DNA from: CALMZN01 sp964540095
Lineage (GTDB): Bacteria > Patescibacteriota > Patescibacteriia > UBA1558 > GWA2-36-10
Direction: 5' to 3'
DNA: 16,155 bases
Assembly (NCBI GenBank): GCA_964540095.1
Contig: CAZILH010000021.1
Location: forward strand, 1-16,155
Below are positions 1 through 6,737 of this stretch, one piece after another. The notes beneath the pieces were generated by a model, which was given only the letters and a program-made list of their open reading frames with translations, was not told the origin of the DNA and made no database searches. Position numbers and translations under genes: made by a program. Positions within the stretch are counted from its first letter, which is position 1, and each line of letters begins with the position of its first letter.

Positions 1-1
1 C

Positions 2-586
2 AAGCCAGTCGAAAATTTGGCAGCTGTCAATTTAGCCGTGCCATTTACCTCACAGGCACCGACTGCTAATTGGGCTGAGCCATTTCAAAACGCCTGCGAA
101 GAAGCTAGCTTGCTGATGGTTGATTATTATTATGCCAACAAAAAAATGCCCGATAAATTGGCTGTTGAAAAAATATTGGTAGCTATGGTGGACTGGGAAA
201 TACAGACCTGGGGTGTCCATCCAGAATTGCCAATCGCCAAGGAGGCAGAGTTGGCCTTGGCTATGTATAATCAAAAAACAGAAGTAGTTAATGATTTGAC
301 CGTAGAAAAAATAAAAGATTTGTTGAGACAGGGGAGACCAGTGATTGTGCCAGCTGATGGCAAAAAATTAGACAATCCTAATTTTACTAATGGTGGTCCA
401 GTTTATCACATGCTAGTCATCAAAGGGTTTACTGGCGATAAATTTATTACCAATGACCCTGGTACCAGATTAGGAGCAGATTTTATCTATACCCAAAGTA
501 ATCTGATGTATTCCCTAGCTGATTGGGATGAAAACAAAAATGCCGCCACTGGCGGCAAGATTGGTTTGGTTTTTGCCTTAAAATAA
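2..586 (+). CDS. C39-like cysteine peptidase domain protein (5' truncated by window edge)
   Basis: The frame is open to the left edge, so the gene begins outside the window; the TTG at 17 is probably only an internal codon. Counting from that codon, the conserved block QNACEEASL carries the likely catalytic Cys27, with VYHMLVIKGF supplying His131 and TNDPGT supplying Asp147. A Gln in TSQAP at about residue 13 would form the oxyanion hole. This order (VPF-TSQAP, ACEEAS, H, NDPG) fits the Peptidase_C39_2 papain-like family, which is common as an extracytoplasmic domain in Gram-positive and CPR bacteria. The N-terminal signal or other domains cannot be seen. It converges on hup with only 4 bases between the stop codons. 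A 7-bp hairpin (TGCCGCC-ACT-GGCGGCA, 540-556) lies inside the last codons and may help mark the 3' end. Substrate is unknown. Confidence 0.8.
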   Translation, partial: KPVENLAAVNLAVPFTSQAPTANWAEPFQNACEEASLLMVDYYYANKKMPDKLAVEKILVAMVDWEIQTWGVHPELPIAKEAELALAMYNQKTEVVNDLTVEKIKDLLRQGRPVIVPADGKKLDNPNFTNGGPVYHMLVIKGFTGDKFITNDPGTRLGADFIYTQSNLMYSLADWDENKNAATGGKIGLVFALK

Positions 587-590
587 TTGG

Positions 591-869
591 CTATTTTTTT
601 AAAAAATCTTTGAGAGTTTTGCCAGCTTTGAATTTTGGCACAGTCACTTCTGGGATGGTGATGATCTCGGATGGCTTTTGGGGATTGACTCCGCGACGGG
701 AGGAGCGTTTTTTGGCAGAAAAAGTGCCAAAGCCGGTCAGTGTTATTTCACTGCCGTTTTTTAGATTCTCCATGACCAAATCTTCAAAGGCCTTGAGGAC
801 ATCATCGGCCTCTTTTTTGCTGACGCCAGCTTTGATGGCCACGCTTTCGATTAGTTGTGCCTTATTCAT
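591..869 (-). CDS. hup: HU family DNA-binding protein
   Basis: This 92-residue protein matches the bacterial HU/IHF fold along its whole length. It starts MNKAQLIESVA, has the helical dimerisation half with KKEADDVLKAFEDLV, then GFGTFSAKKRSSRRGVNPQ leading into the beta-arm and the C-terminal KFKAGKTLKDFL. Length is normal for HU (about 90). HU proteins bind and bend DNA as dimers in the nucleoid. It is the last gene of the rny-ymdB-hup run: its ATG lies 6 bases past the ymdB stop, so it is probably co-transcribed or translationally coupled. There is no Shine-Dalgarno in front. Whether it is HU or a specialised IHF-like paralogue cannot be told from one copy. Confidence 0.95.
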   Translation of the reverse strand: MNKAQLIESVAIKAGVSKKEADDVLKAFEDLVMENLKNGSEITLTGFGTFSAKKRSSRRGVNPQKPSEIITIPEVTVPKFKAGKTLKDFLKK

Positions 870-875
870 ATGCGT

Positions 876-1664
876 TTAATTAGTAATTTCTCTTAAATGT
901 TTTATTTTAATAGTTTTTTTACTCTTGATATCCACTTCTAATAATAAAGCATTTATTTCGATTTGGCTAGATACTGGTATTTCGTGATTGACCGGAGAGT
1001 CAGTCAAAAATTTTTCAATTATTACTTCTTTGTCTATGCCAATGACTGATGGGTAAGCGCCAACCATACCAACATCAGTGATGTAGCCAGTACCTCCGGG
1101 TAATATCTGAGCGTCAGCGGTTGGCACATGAGTGTGAGTACCCATGACAGTCGCGACTTGGCCATCCAAGAAAAATCCCATAGCTTTTTTTTCACTGGTC
1201 AGCTCGGCGTGCATATCGATCAGAATAAGGTGATCATTAATTTCGGGCAACATATCGCGGATTGCTAAAAAAGGATTGGAAATTGCCTCGTCTTTCATCA
1301 TGCCTTCACCCAAAACACTGACCACCGCAATCTTAGTTTTTTTTATTTCAATTTCTTGATAGCGATGCTCAGGGATAGTGCGGATATCATTGATCGGTGT
1401 GGCAATTTTTAGGTCAATAAAATTAGTCAGCTCTTCTTTGCGCCAAGTATGGTTGCCACCGGTGTATATTTGGATGCCGGTGGTTTGGATATCGGCCACT
1501 GTTTTTGTGGTCAGACCCGAACCATGAGCCAAATTTTCAATATTGGCAATTACCAAATCGGGCTTATATTTTTTTTGCCATATTGGCAAAATATTTTTTA
1601 CACCTTGGCGGCCAATGGAGCCGACAATGTCGCCAAAAAATAATATGGTTATTTTATCTGGCAT
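876..1664 (-). CDS. ymdB: YmdB-family metallophosphoesterase (TIGR00282)
   Basis: A 262-residue calcineurin-like phosphoesterase of the YmdB family. In Bacillus subtilis this family hydrolyses 2',3'-cyclic nucleotides and affects the switch between biofilm and motility. Metal ligands can be followed in order: Asp12 in FFGDIVGS, Glu43 and Asn44 in NIENLAHG, Asn71 and His72 in GGNHTW, His152 in DMHAE, and His177 and His179 in GTHTHVPT. The family signature near the C-terminal half (GGTGYITDVGMVGAY) is also present, and the length is typical. The start codon overlaps the end of rny by 11 bases, so the two are almost certainly translationally coupled. The rny-ymdB pairing is the same as in Firmicutes, which supports both names. 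Confidence 0.95.
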   Translation of the reverse strand: MPDKITILFFGDIVGSIGRQGVKNILPIWQKKYKPDLVIANIENLAHGSGLTTKTVADIQTTGIQIYTGGNHTWRKEELTNFIDLKIATPINDIRTIPEHRYQEIEIKKTKIAVVSVLGEGMMKDEAISNPFLAIRDMLPEINDHLILIDMHAELTSEKKAMGFFLDGQVATVMGTHTHVPTADAQILPGGTGYITDVGMVGAYPSVIGIDKEVIIEKFLTDSPVNHEIPVSSQIEINALLLEVDIKSKKTIKIKHLREITN

Positions 1665-3165
1665 ATTCTATGACTCTTTTTTCTCTGATTACAGTCACCC
1701 GGATTTCTCCTGGGTACTTGAGCTCGGACTCAATTTTGTTGGCTATGTCTCTGGCCAAAGTAGTGGCTTTGTAGTCATCAATTTCATCTGGTGACACAAA
1801 GACCCTGATCTCACGGCCAGCTTGGATGGCATAAACCTTTTCTACGCCAGGGAAAGTCTTGGCGGTGTCTTCCAGCTCGGTCAGACGTTGGATATAGTTT
1901 TCAAAAGAATCGCGACGAGCGCCAGGACGGGAGCCAGAAATAGCATCAGCGATTTTGACTATCACGCCTTCGATTGACTTGGGCTGATCTTCATGGTGAG
2001 CAGTGGACATGTAGGCCACTTCTTCTGGCAAGCCAAATTTTTTCAATAGGTCGTAGCCGATTTCTGGGTGAGCGCCTTGTATTTCATGATCCAAGGCCTT
2101 GCCAATATCATGTAGCAGGCCACCTTTTTTGCAGACATTGATATCAGCACCCAACTCCGCAGCCAAGGTGCCAGCCAAAGCAGACACTTCCAAGGCATGT
2201 TGTAATTGATTTTGGCCATAGCTGGTGCGGTATTTCAAGCGACCCAAAATTTGTAGCAATTTGCTGTCCAGTCCGACTATGCCCGCCTGGTAGGCGGCTT
2301 CTTCGCCGGCTTTTTTGATGTCCAAAGCCAAATCTTTTTTGGCTTGGGTAATAGTTTCTTCAATACGACCGGGATGAATACGGCCATCAGCCATTAATTT
2401 TTCTAGAGTGCGTTTGGCTAGCTGGCGACGTATAGGATTGAAAGCGGAAATTAAAATTGTTTCTGGAGTATCATCAATGATGATTTCAGCGCCAGTCAAT
2501 TGTTCAATGGTTTTGATGTTGCGACCTTCGCGGCCAATGATACGGCCTTTCATTTCTTCGTTGGGCAGGTTGACGGAAGTGGTGGTGGTTTCCACAGTGT
2601 GGGGAGCGGCTACGCGCTCAATCACTGTGGTTAATATTTTTTTGGCGCGCTCTTCTAACTCATCTTGGGCTTCTTCTTCCAATTTGCGGATACGATGAAG
2701 TAGCTCATCTTTCATGCGCGTTTCAGTGTTGTTGAGCAGAACTTCGCGAGCTTCATCTTGGGTCAGTTGAGCAATTTTTTCTAATTTTCCCAATTGCTCT
2801 ACTTTGATGTTTTTTATTTCCTCGCGAGTTTTTTCTAATTGTAGCTGGGAATTGTCGAGGCGTTGTTTGCTTTCCTCAAATTCCATGATTTTGCGGTCAA
2901 ACAAGCTTTCGCGCTTGCCCAAGCGATTTTCCAACTCTTGCAGTTGGCGACGGCGATCACGCTCTTCAATTTTGGATTCCTCAATAACAGCCATGGCTTT
3001 GTCCTTGGCTTCTAGGAGGAGATCTTTTTGTTTTTGTTTGGCGTCAGCCAAGATGGCCTCTGCTTTTTTTTCGGCCGAGTTGATGTTTTGGCTACTAAAT
3101 AATTTTTTTATTAGATAGCCAAAAAACATACCAGCAACTAGCGCGGCCAATAGCCAAATATACAT
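1654..3165 (-). CDS. rny: Ribonuclease Y
   Basis: A 503-residue membrane-anchored endoribonuclease that initiates mRNA turnover in bacteria lacking RNase E. Residues 1-22 are a single N-terminal membrane segment. Residues 30-185 are a highly charged coiled coil. A KH domain follows, with the RNA-binding GREG loop at 211-214 and the typical GRIIGREGRNIKTIE block. The HD domain comes next, with catalytic LHDIGKA (His352, Asp353) and the family motif STAHHED at 387-393. Length is close to the usual 510-520. The start chosen puts the membrane segment at the extreme N-terminus, as in homologues; no Shine-Dalgarno precedes it. It is the first gene of an operon with ymdB and hup, read from the promoter at 3390-3418 through a leader of roughly 215 bases. 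Confidence 0.97.
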   Translation of the reverse strand: MYIWLLAALVAGMFFGYLIKKLFSSQNINSAEKKAEAILADAKQKQKDLLLEAKDKAMAVIEESKIEERDRRRQLQELENRLGKRESLFDRKIMEFEESKQRLDNSQLQLEKTREEIKNIKVEQLGKLEKIAQLTQDEAREVLLNNTETRMKDELLHRIRKLEEEAQDELEERAKKILTTVIERVAAPHTVETTTTSVNLPNEEMKGRIIGREGRNIKTIEQLTGAEIIIDDTPETILISAFNPIRRQLAKRTLEKLMADGRIHPGRIEETITQAKKDLALDIKKAGEEAAYQAGIVGLDSKLLQILGRLKYRTSYGQNQLQHALEVSALAGTLAAELGADINVCKKGGLLHDIGKALDHEIQGAHPEIGYDLLKKFGLPEEVAYMSTAHHEDQPKSIEGVIVKIADAISGSRPGARRDSFENYIQRLTELEDTAKTFPGVEKVYAIQAGREIRVFVSPDEIDDYKATTLARDIANKIESELKYPGEIRVTVIREKRVIEYAR

Positions 3166-3383
3166 AAGTTAAACTTTCCAGTTTACTGCTTTTTTGAGAA
3201 GACAATAGACCTAAACAAGTGATTTAGGTTGATAATTGATATTAAATTGTTATCAGAGAATTTTAATTCCATGGGGAAATAAGCACTTGTCGGTTCAATA
3301 TGATCTAGAGCGTCTAGATACAGACCTCAAAACAGTAAATTATTAATAAAACGGTTTTAAATTAGGTGAGAGTTATTACTCTC
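3166..3383 (-). promoter_or_regulatory. Long structured leader of rny
   Basis: About 215 non-coding bases lie between the predicted start and the rny ATG, far longer than the other leaders in the window. On the strand transcribed it contains three simple hairpins: GAGAGT/ACTCTC right at the 5' end (about 3368-3383), ATCTAGA-CGC-TCTAGAT (3303-3319), and CCTAAA/TTTAGG with a 7-base loop (about 3210-3228). No known riboswitch was recognised. Self-cleavage control of rny is a possible use, but that is inference. Confidence 0.4.
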
Positions 3384-3389
3384 CTAGCC

Positions 3390-3418
3390 ATTATACCTAA
3401 TATTAGGTAAAAAGTCAA
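3390..3418 (-). promoter_or_regulatory. Promoter of the rny-ymdB-hup operon
   Basis: On the minus strand the sequence reads TTGACT (3413-3418), a 17-base spacer and a perfect TATAAT (3390-3395). Predicted transcription start is near 3383, which gives a leader of about 215 bases before rny. The spacer contains the near-palindrome CCTAATATTAGG, which could be an operator, but no regulator is evident. Confidence 0.8.
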
Positions 3419-3441
3419 CAATGGTGGTTTAGTGTATAATA

Positions 3442-3470
3442 TTGACAAAATATGATAAATATGATATATT
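3442..3470 (+). promoter_or_regulatory. Promoter of the GC-rich orphan gene
   Basis: TTGACA (3442-3447), a 17-base spacer and TATATT (3465-3470) make a near-consensus promoter. Predicted start is near 3477, about 59 bases before the ATG at 3536. It is divergent from the rny promoter, with 23 bases between the two -35 boxes. Confidence 0.75.
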
Positions 3471-3535
3471 ACTTTGTTAATCATCGCTTAGTTTTCCTCA
3501 AGAAAGCCCTTTACGGGGCAGAAGGAGTGTGTGTG

Positions 3536-4051
3536 ATGAAGTTGTTCTTTGCCATTCTTTTCACTCTGGTTCTGATCGCCACCGGCATCTGGAACATCGA
3601 TCGCTGGTACAGTTTCAACCACGACATCGGCAACTATCTGAAGCTGGCCGGTGATGCTCCCTCAGTGGAACGCGCCGACGAGTTTCTCGGCAAGGCCCTC
3701 TCCAATATCGAAGCTCGAGGTCTGACGCAGGGCAATTCAGCCTACTTCTTCCACAATCCCAACGCCGATCTGTCGATCTGGCATTCGCAGATCGTTGGCG
3801 CCAAACAGACCACGGCGTCCATCATCGAGCGAGCCAATGCTGATCCGGCGTCTGTGACGCAGCTCGAGCGGGACAATGCTCTGATGAAGATCAGAGAGGT
3901 TCTGCTCGACGAGGGTGACAGCGGTACCAAGGTCACGGAGCCCACCCACATCACGGTGTTTCCGAATCAGTGGACGTTTTTGCTCTTGTACCTCGTGTCT
4001 ATCGTGTTCGGTTTCATCTTCTGGGCATGGTGGCATATAACTCGCTGGTAA
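3536..4051 (+). CDS. Orphan two-pass membrane protein in a GC-rich cassette
   Basis: I do not recognise a family. The ATG at 3536 is chosen because AAGGAG (3522-3527) lies 8 bases before it; an upstream in-frame ATG at 3452 sits inside the promoter. The product is 171 residues: a hydrophobic N-terminus (MKLFFAILFTLVLIATGIW) that could be a signal anchor, about 120 polar residues rich in Asp, Glu and Ala, and a C-terminal membrane segment (WTFLLLYLVSIVFGFIFWAWW) ending in HITRW. The middle part is therefore probably outside the membrane. Base composition is sharply different from neighbours: codons end mostly in G or C (CTG, ATC, GCC, GGC, CGC), whereas flanking genes are AT-rich. It has its own promoter and a strong terminator. 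This suggests a separately acquired gene; function unknown. Confidence 0.75.
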   Translation: MKLFFAILFTLVLIATGIWNIDRWYSFNHDIGNYLKLAGDAPSVERADEFLGKALSNIEARGLTQGNSAYFFHNPNADLSIWHSQIVGAKQTTASIIERANADPASVTQLERDNALMKIREVLLDEGDSGTKVTEPTHITVFPNQWTFLLLYLVSIVFGFIFWAWWHITRW

Positions 4052-4077
4052 TAGCTAGAACCCAGAAGTCGAAGGGC

Positions 4078-4113
4078 AAGGGGCTTTCCTGAGTGGAAGC
4101 CCCTTCTTTTTTT
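4078..4113 (+). terminator. Rho-independent terminator of the GC-rich orphan gene
   Basis: A perfect 9-bp stem, AAGGGGCTT (4078-4086) with AAGCCCCTT (4097-4105), is followed by a run of seven T. It lies 27 bases after the stop codon and closes the cassette. Confidence 0.9.
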
Positions 4114-4127
4114 ATCTAAAAAATTTT

Positions 4128-4259
4128 GTAAAACAAAGACCATCGGCTTGAGCCTGGCATTATCCAAAGTCTTTCGGCTATGAATGGTGCTAGGCACCGA
4201 TGGTCTTAGGGATGAGAATTTAGAAATGAGGATGGTTTAGATCCTCAAGACTCACCTTG
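4128..4259 (-). ncRNA. Candidate small structured RNA
   Basis: Between clpP and the GC-rich cassette there is no ORF, but the minus strand has a promoter-like sequence (4266-4294) and strong base pairing. The predicted RNA (about 130 bases) begins with a 7-bp hairpin, TGAGGAT/ATCCTCA (4227-4247). A long-range 11-bp stem follows, AAGACCATCGG pairing with CCGATGGTCTT (4136-4146 with 4197-4207). Inside this sits an 8-bp stem, GCCTGGCA with TGCTAGGC (4152-4159 with 4188-4195, one G-U pair), enclosing 28 unpaired bases. A T-rich stretch (TTTGTTTT) follows the outer stem on this strand. It does not look like SRP RNA, tmRNA, RNase P RNA or a tRNA. It could instead be the 3' end and terminator of clpP, or a palindromic repeat. 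Confidence 0.4.
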
Positions 4260-4265
4260 GAAAAT

Positions 4266-4294
4266 ATAATAGCACAAATCTTTTCAAAAGTGAA
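4266..4294 (-). promoter_or_regulatory. Putative promoter for the candidate small RNA
   Basis: On the minus strand TTCACT (4289-4294), a 17-base spacer and TATTAT (4266-4271) with an extended -10 TGC directly before it. It lies downstream of the clpP stop codon, so it cannot serve clpP. Confidence 0.45.
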
Positions 4295-4317
4295 TAATCT
4301 TTTTGTTGTGGATAAAA

Positions 4318-4890
4318 TTACTTGATAATTTTATCGATCAAACCATAGATTTTGGCTTCTTCGGGATTCATATAATAATCACGATCAGTATCAACTTCTA
4401 TTTTTTTCAAGGGCTGTCCAGTGTGTTTGTGTAGTATCTGATTGAGGCGATCTTTGAGCTTCAGAATCTGCTCGGCTTTTATTTTGATGTCCGATGCTTG
4501 GCCTTGGGCGCCGCCCATGACCTGATGCAAGAGAATTTCGGCGTTGGGCAAAGCAAATCTTTGACCCTTGGTGCCAGCCGATAGCAACAAGGCGCCCATG
4601 GAAGCTGCTAAGCCGACAGCAATAGTGGAGACCGGGCTTTTGACATGTTGCATAGTGTCATAGATGGCCAAGCCATCAGTGACTGAGCCACCCGGTGAGT
4701 TGATATACATTTTGATGGGCCGATTATTGTCTTGGGCATCCAAAAAAAGCAGTTGAGCAATGACTAGATTGGCGATATGGTCATCAATCGCGTCACCCAA
4801 AAAAATTATTCGATCTTTGAGTAGACGAGAGTAGATGTCGTAAGCTCTTTCGCCGCCTTGGCTTTTTTCTATTACTGTAGGTATAAGCAT
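4318..4890 (-). CDS. clpP: ATP-dependent Clp protease proteolytic subunit
   Basis: A 190-residue serine peptidase that forms the barrel-shaped core of Clp proteases and degrades unfolded or tagged proteins fed by a ClpX or ClpC ATPase. The catalytic triad is visible: Ser97 in GLAASMGA, His122 in ILLHQVMGG, and Asp171 in DRDYYMNPEEA. The N-terminal PTVIEKS and YDIYSRLL, and the INSPGGSV block, are also standard. Length matches the mature family. No clear promoter lies directly upstream; the gene follows the DHH phosphoesterase after 93 bases that contain a palindromic repeat, so it may be read through from the promoter at 5958-5986. No clp ATPase gene is in the window. Confidence 0.97.
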   Translation of the reverse strand: MLIPTVIEKSQGGERAYDIYSRLLKDRIIFLGDAIDDHIANLVIAQLLFLDAQDNNRPIKMYINSPGGSVTDGLAIYDTMQHVKSPVSTIAVGLAASMGALLLSAGTKGQRFALPNAEILLHQVMGGAQGQASDIKIKAEQILKLKDRLNQILHKHTGQPLKKIEVDTDRDYYMNPEEAKIYGLIDKIIK

Positions 4891-4908
4891 ATATTTTATA
4901 TTATTAAT

Positions 4909-4977
4909 GTCATTGCGAGCGCAGCGTGGCGATCCACAGCTTGTAGATTGCTTCGTCGCTTCACTCCTCGCAATGAC
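4909..4977. repeat. Palindromic intergenic repeat (CATTGCGAG type)
   Basis: A perfect 11-bp terminal inverted repeat, GTCATTGCGAG (4909-4919) and CTCGCAATGAC (4967-4977), encloses a GC-rich core that includes GATTGCTTCGTCGCTTC. Sequences of this kind (CATTGCGAG...GCAATGAC with GAAGCAATC inside) are dispersed repeats known from several bacterial lineages. It fills nearly the whole gap between the DHH gene and clpP. It carries no ORF and looks like a MITE-like or REP-like element. Confidence 0.75.
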
Positions 4978-4983
4978 GATAAA

Positions 4984-5949
4984 TTAAATAATCCTTATTC
5001 TATTTTTAACATAATCTAATTTGCCTGGCAAGGAGAAGCCAGCGGCTTTTTTGTGTCCGCCACCGCCAAACAGCTTGGCAATTTCAGAAACATCTATTTC
5101 TGAAGTAGTGCGTAGTGATCCCTTTATCATATTATCATTGGTTTCTACTAAAACCAAAATTATTTTGCCTTCTTTTAGTATATGCAAAAAATTAGCGATG
5201 CCTTCAATAGCTGATTCGTCAGTATTTGTTTCTAATAAATCATTTTGTGTTAGGAAAGTAAAAACTATATTATTTTTTTCGATTTTTTCCAAGCGCTCCA
5301 AAGCTCGGCCCCAGAGAATCAAGTTGTCAATGTTTTTACTGCGGTTGGTTATTTTTAATAATTGATGTAGATTGGCGCCTTGGTTGAATAAGTCAGCGGC
5401 AATATTTAGCGACTGGTAGCTAGTGGCTGGATTTTTGAAACCGCCAGTGTCAGTGATTAAGCCACAGGCAAGAGAAGTAGCCATGTCTTGATCCAAAAGC
5501 ACTTTCCAATCAGCAAATAGGCGGTAGATTATTTCGGCGGTGGAGCAGGCCTCCGAGAGCACTAGGTTGATGTCAGCGTACTTGGGGTTGGAGTTGTGGT
5601 GGTCAATGTTTATCAGCCGATAGGGCTGTGGCAATGCTGACAAAAGATGCTGAGCGCCAGTAAGCTCCAAGGTGGCGCAGTCCACAATGATCACCAAGTC
5701 AAACTTTTTGGTGAATAATAAATGGTCTTGTTTTACAAGATGACTGTCTGGTAAAAAAGTCAGATAATCAGGTATCAAACTGTCACAAAAAGAGTGGACA
5801 TTTTTACCAAAAGCTGACAAATATTTACGCAAAGCTAAATTTGAGCCCAAAGTATCGCCATCCGGACGCTGGTGGGAGATGATTAATATATTTTCGGCCT
5901 GCTTGATTTCTTGCAGTATGGCCTGGCTTAAGTGTTGGTGGTTTAACAT
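4984..5949 (-). CDS. DHH/DHHA1 phosphoesterase, NrnA-like
   Basis: A 321-residue DHH-family phosphoesterase resembling NrnA, which degrades nanoRNAs and dephosphorylates pAp. The DHH domain shows the metal-binding SHQRPDGDTLGS (His26, Asp30, Asp32), IIVDCA with Asp90, and the signature NIDHHNSN (Asp116, His117, His118). The mid-domain GLITDTGGF is also present. The DHHA1 domain ends with the substrate-binding FGGGGHKKAAG (about 294-304). All catalytic residues seem intact. Related c-di-AMP phosphodiesterases carry extra PAS/GGDEF domains that are absent here, which favours NrnA. In related genomes this gene often sits next to infB-rbfA; here the orphan gene at 6152 lies between. The predicted mRNA starts only 2-3 bases before the ATG. 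Confidence 0.9.
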   Translation of the reverse strand: MLNHQHLSQAILQEIKQAENILIISHQRPDGDTLGSNLALRKYLSAFGKNVHSFCDSLIPDYLTFLPDSHLVKQDHLLFTKKFDLVIIVDCATLELTGAQHLLSALPQPYRLINIDHHNSNPKYADINLVLSEACSTAEIIYRLFADWKVLLDQDMATSLACGLITDTGGFKNPATSYQSLNIAADLFNQGANLHQLLKITNRSKNIDNLILWGRALERLEKIEKNNIVFTFLTQNDLLETNTDESAIEGIANFLHILKEGKIILVLVETNDNMIKGSLRTTSEIDVSEIAKLFGGGGHKKAAGFSLPGKLDYVKNRIRII

Positions 5950-5957
5950 AACAAAAT

Positions 5958-5986
5958 ATTATAGCGGAAGTTTGCGGTTGAGTCAA
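5958..5986 (-). promoter_or_regulatory. Promoter of the NrnA-like gene
   Basis: TTGACT (5981-5986), a 17-base spacer and a perfect TATAAT (5958-5963) on the minus strand. The predicted start (about 5951) falls 2-3 bases from the ATG at 5949, so the mRNA would be effectively leaderless. It may also serve clpP. Confidence 0.8.
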
Positions 5987-6038
5987 TGTTATAAAAACCG
6001 CTAACCCCACAACCCTAAACTCCTTCAATCTCTCCTTG

Positions 6039-6098
6039 ACCCCACTTCATCCCTCGACTTCGCTTCTGGCGAGGCGGGTGGAAATTTTTGAGTGGGGT
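6039..6098. repeat. Inverted repeat in front of the orphan gene at 6152
   Basis: ACCCCACT (6039-6046) and AGTGGGGT (6091-6098) are perfect inverted 8-mers. They enclose a GC-rich stretch with an inner CCTCG/CGAGG pairing (CCCTCGACTTCGC...GGCGAGGCGGG). The core differs from the surrounding AT-rich sequence. It looks like a short palindromic mobile repeat. No ORF is present in the stretch 5950-6151. Confidence 0.5.
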
Positions 6099-6123
6099 TA
6101 TATGAAGTTATTATTATTTATAG

Positions 6124-6129
6124 TATAAT
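6124..6129 (+). promoter_or_regulatory. -10 box for the orphan gene at 6152
   Basis: A perfect TATAAT stands 22 bases before the ATG at 6152. No good -35 is present at the right distance. The implied start (about 6136) rules out the upstream in-frame GTG at 6092 as the translation start. Confidence 0.45.
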
Positions 6130-6151
6130 AATAAGGCAATTAAAAAATATT

Positions 6152-6721
6152 ATGAAAAAAACAAAACAAGTAAAAAAAGAAGGGCAAAAATTTGCATGGT
6201 CTTTTGTAATAGTTTGTTTTTTGTTGGGAGGTGCAGTACTCCTGAACATGGTTTCTAATGAAAAACAAACCACAAAGAAGAGCTACGTGACAAAAGTAAA
6301 TTATGATAATAAGGAGGTTATTGACGACACGATAAAAATACCGCCATTTGAAGTAGAAATTAACCTAAGCAAAATAGCAGAAGAAAAAATTAAGGACGAC
6401 AAAGAGCCTATAATTGTTATGGCGCACTATACTGGTATACCAAAAGACGAGACTATTTATAGTGAGGGTGGCGTAGTAGTACTATTAGAAGATAGAGTTT
6501 GGCTCACAAATAAATACATTGCAAAATTTGGGGGCGCAAAATTTTCTAAGAGCTTGACTGACAAAATTATTGATAAAGACATTGATGTTTTAATTGATGT
6601 TTTCGGTGGAAGATATTACTTAAGTGATGCTAGTCTATTAAATTGTGATACCTTTCAGAACAAAGCTAGCCAGATAGTTTATAAAAAAATCATATTAAAT
6701 TGTAAATTAGTTGGGGAATAA
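6152..6721 (+). CDS. Orphan protein with N-terminal membrane anchor
   Basis: I do not recognise a family. From the ATG at 6152 the product is 189 residues: a Lys-rich start (MKKTKQVKKEGQK), one membrane segment (FAWSFVIVCFLLGGAVLLNM), and about 155 residues that should lie outside the cytoplasm. The outer part is rich in Lys, Asp, Ile and Val. Two features stand out: the stretch EPIIVMAHYTGIPKDETIYSE, and two cysteines (LLNCDTFQ and ILNCKLVG) that could form a disulphide. Codon use is AT-rich, like the neighbours. It is on the opposite strand to the genes on both sides, preceded by an inverted repeat and followed by a strong terminator, so it may be a later arrival between rbfA and the NrnA-like gene. 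Confidence 0.7.
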   Translation: MKKTKQVKKEGQKFAWSFVIVCFLLGGAVLLNMVSNEKQTTKKSYVTKVNYDNKEVIDDTIKIPPFEVEINLSKIAEEKIKDDKEPIIVMAHYTGIPKDETIYSEGGVVVLLEDRVWLTNKYIAKFGGAKFSKSLTDKIIDKDIDVLIDVFGGRYYLSDASLLNCDTFQNKASQIVYKKIILNCKLVGE

Positions 6722-6737
6722 AAGATTATTCCAGACA

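Noticed and set aside
540..556. Hairpin TGCCGCC-ACT-GGCGGCA as a terminator
   Set aside because: It lies within the coding end of the peptidase gene, encodes an ordinary Ala-Ala-Thr-Gly-Gly stretch, and the T run comes about 30 bases later.
3452..3535. In-frame ATG codons upstream of the GC-rich gene
   Set aside because: They lie within the promoter's -10 region or lack a ribosome binding site, while AAGGAG is placed correctly for the ATG at 3536.
3737..4036. Minus-strand ORFs opposite the first GC-rich gene
   Set aside because: These are expected shadows in GC-rich sequence; the plus frame has all expression signals and membrane segments.
4136..4207. SRP RNA, 6S RNA or tmRNA
   Set aside because: The SRP apical GGAA-type loop, the 6S layout and a tRNA-like end are all absent.
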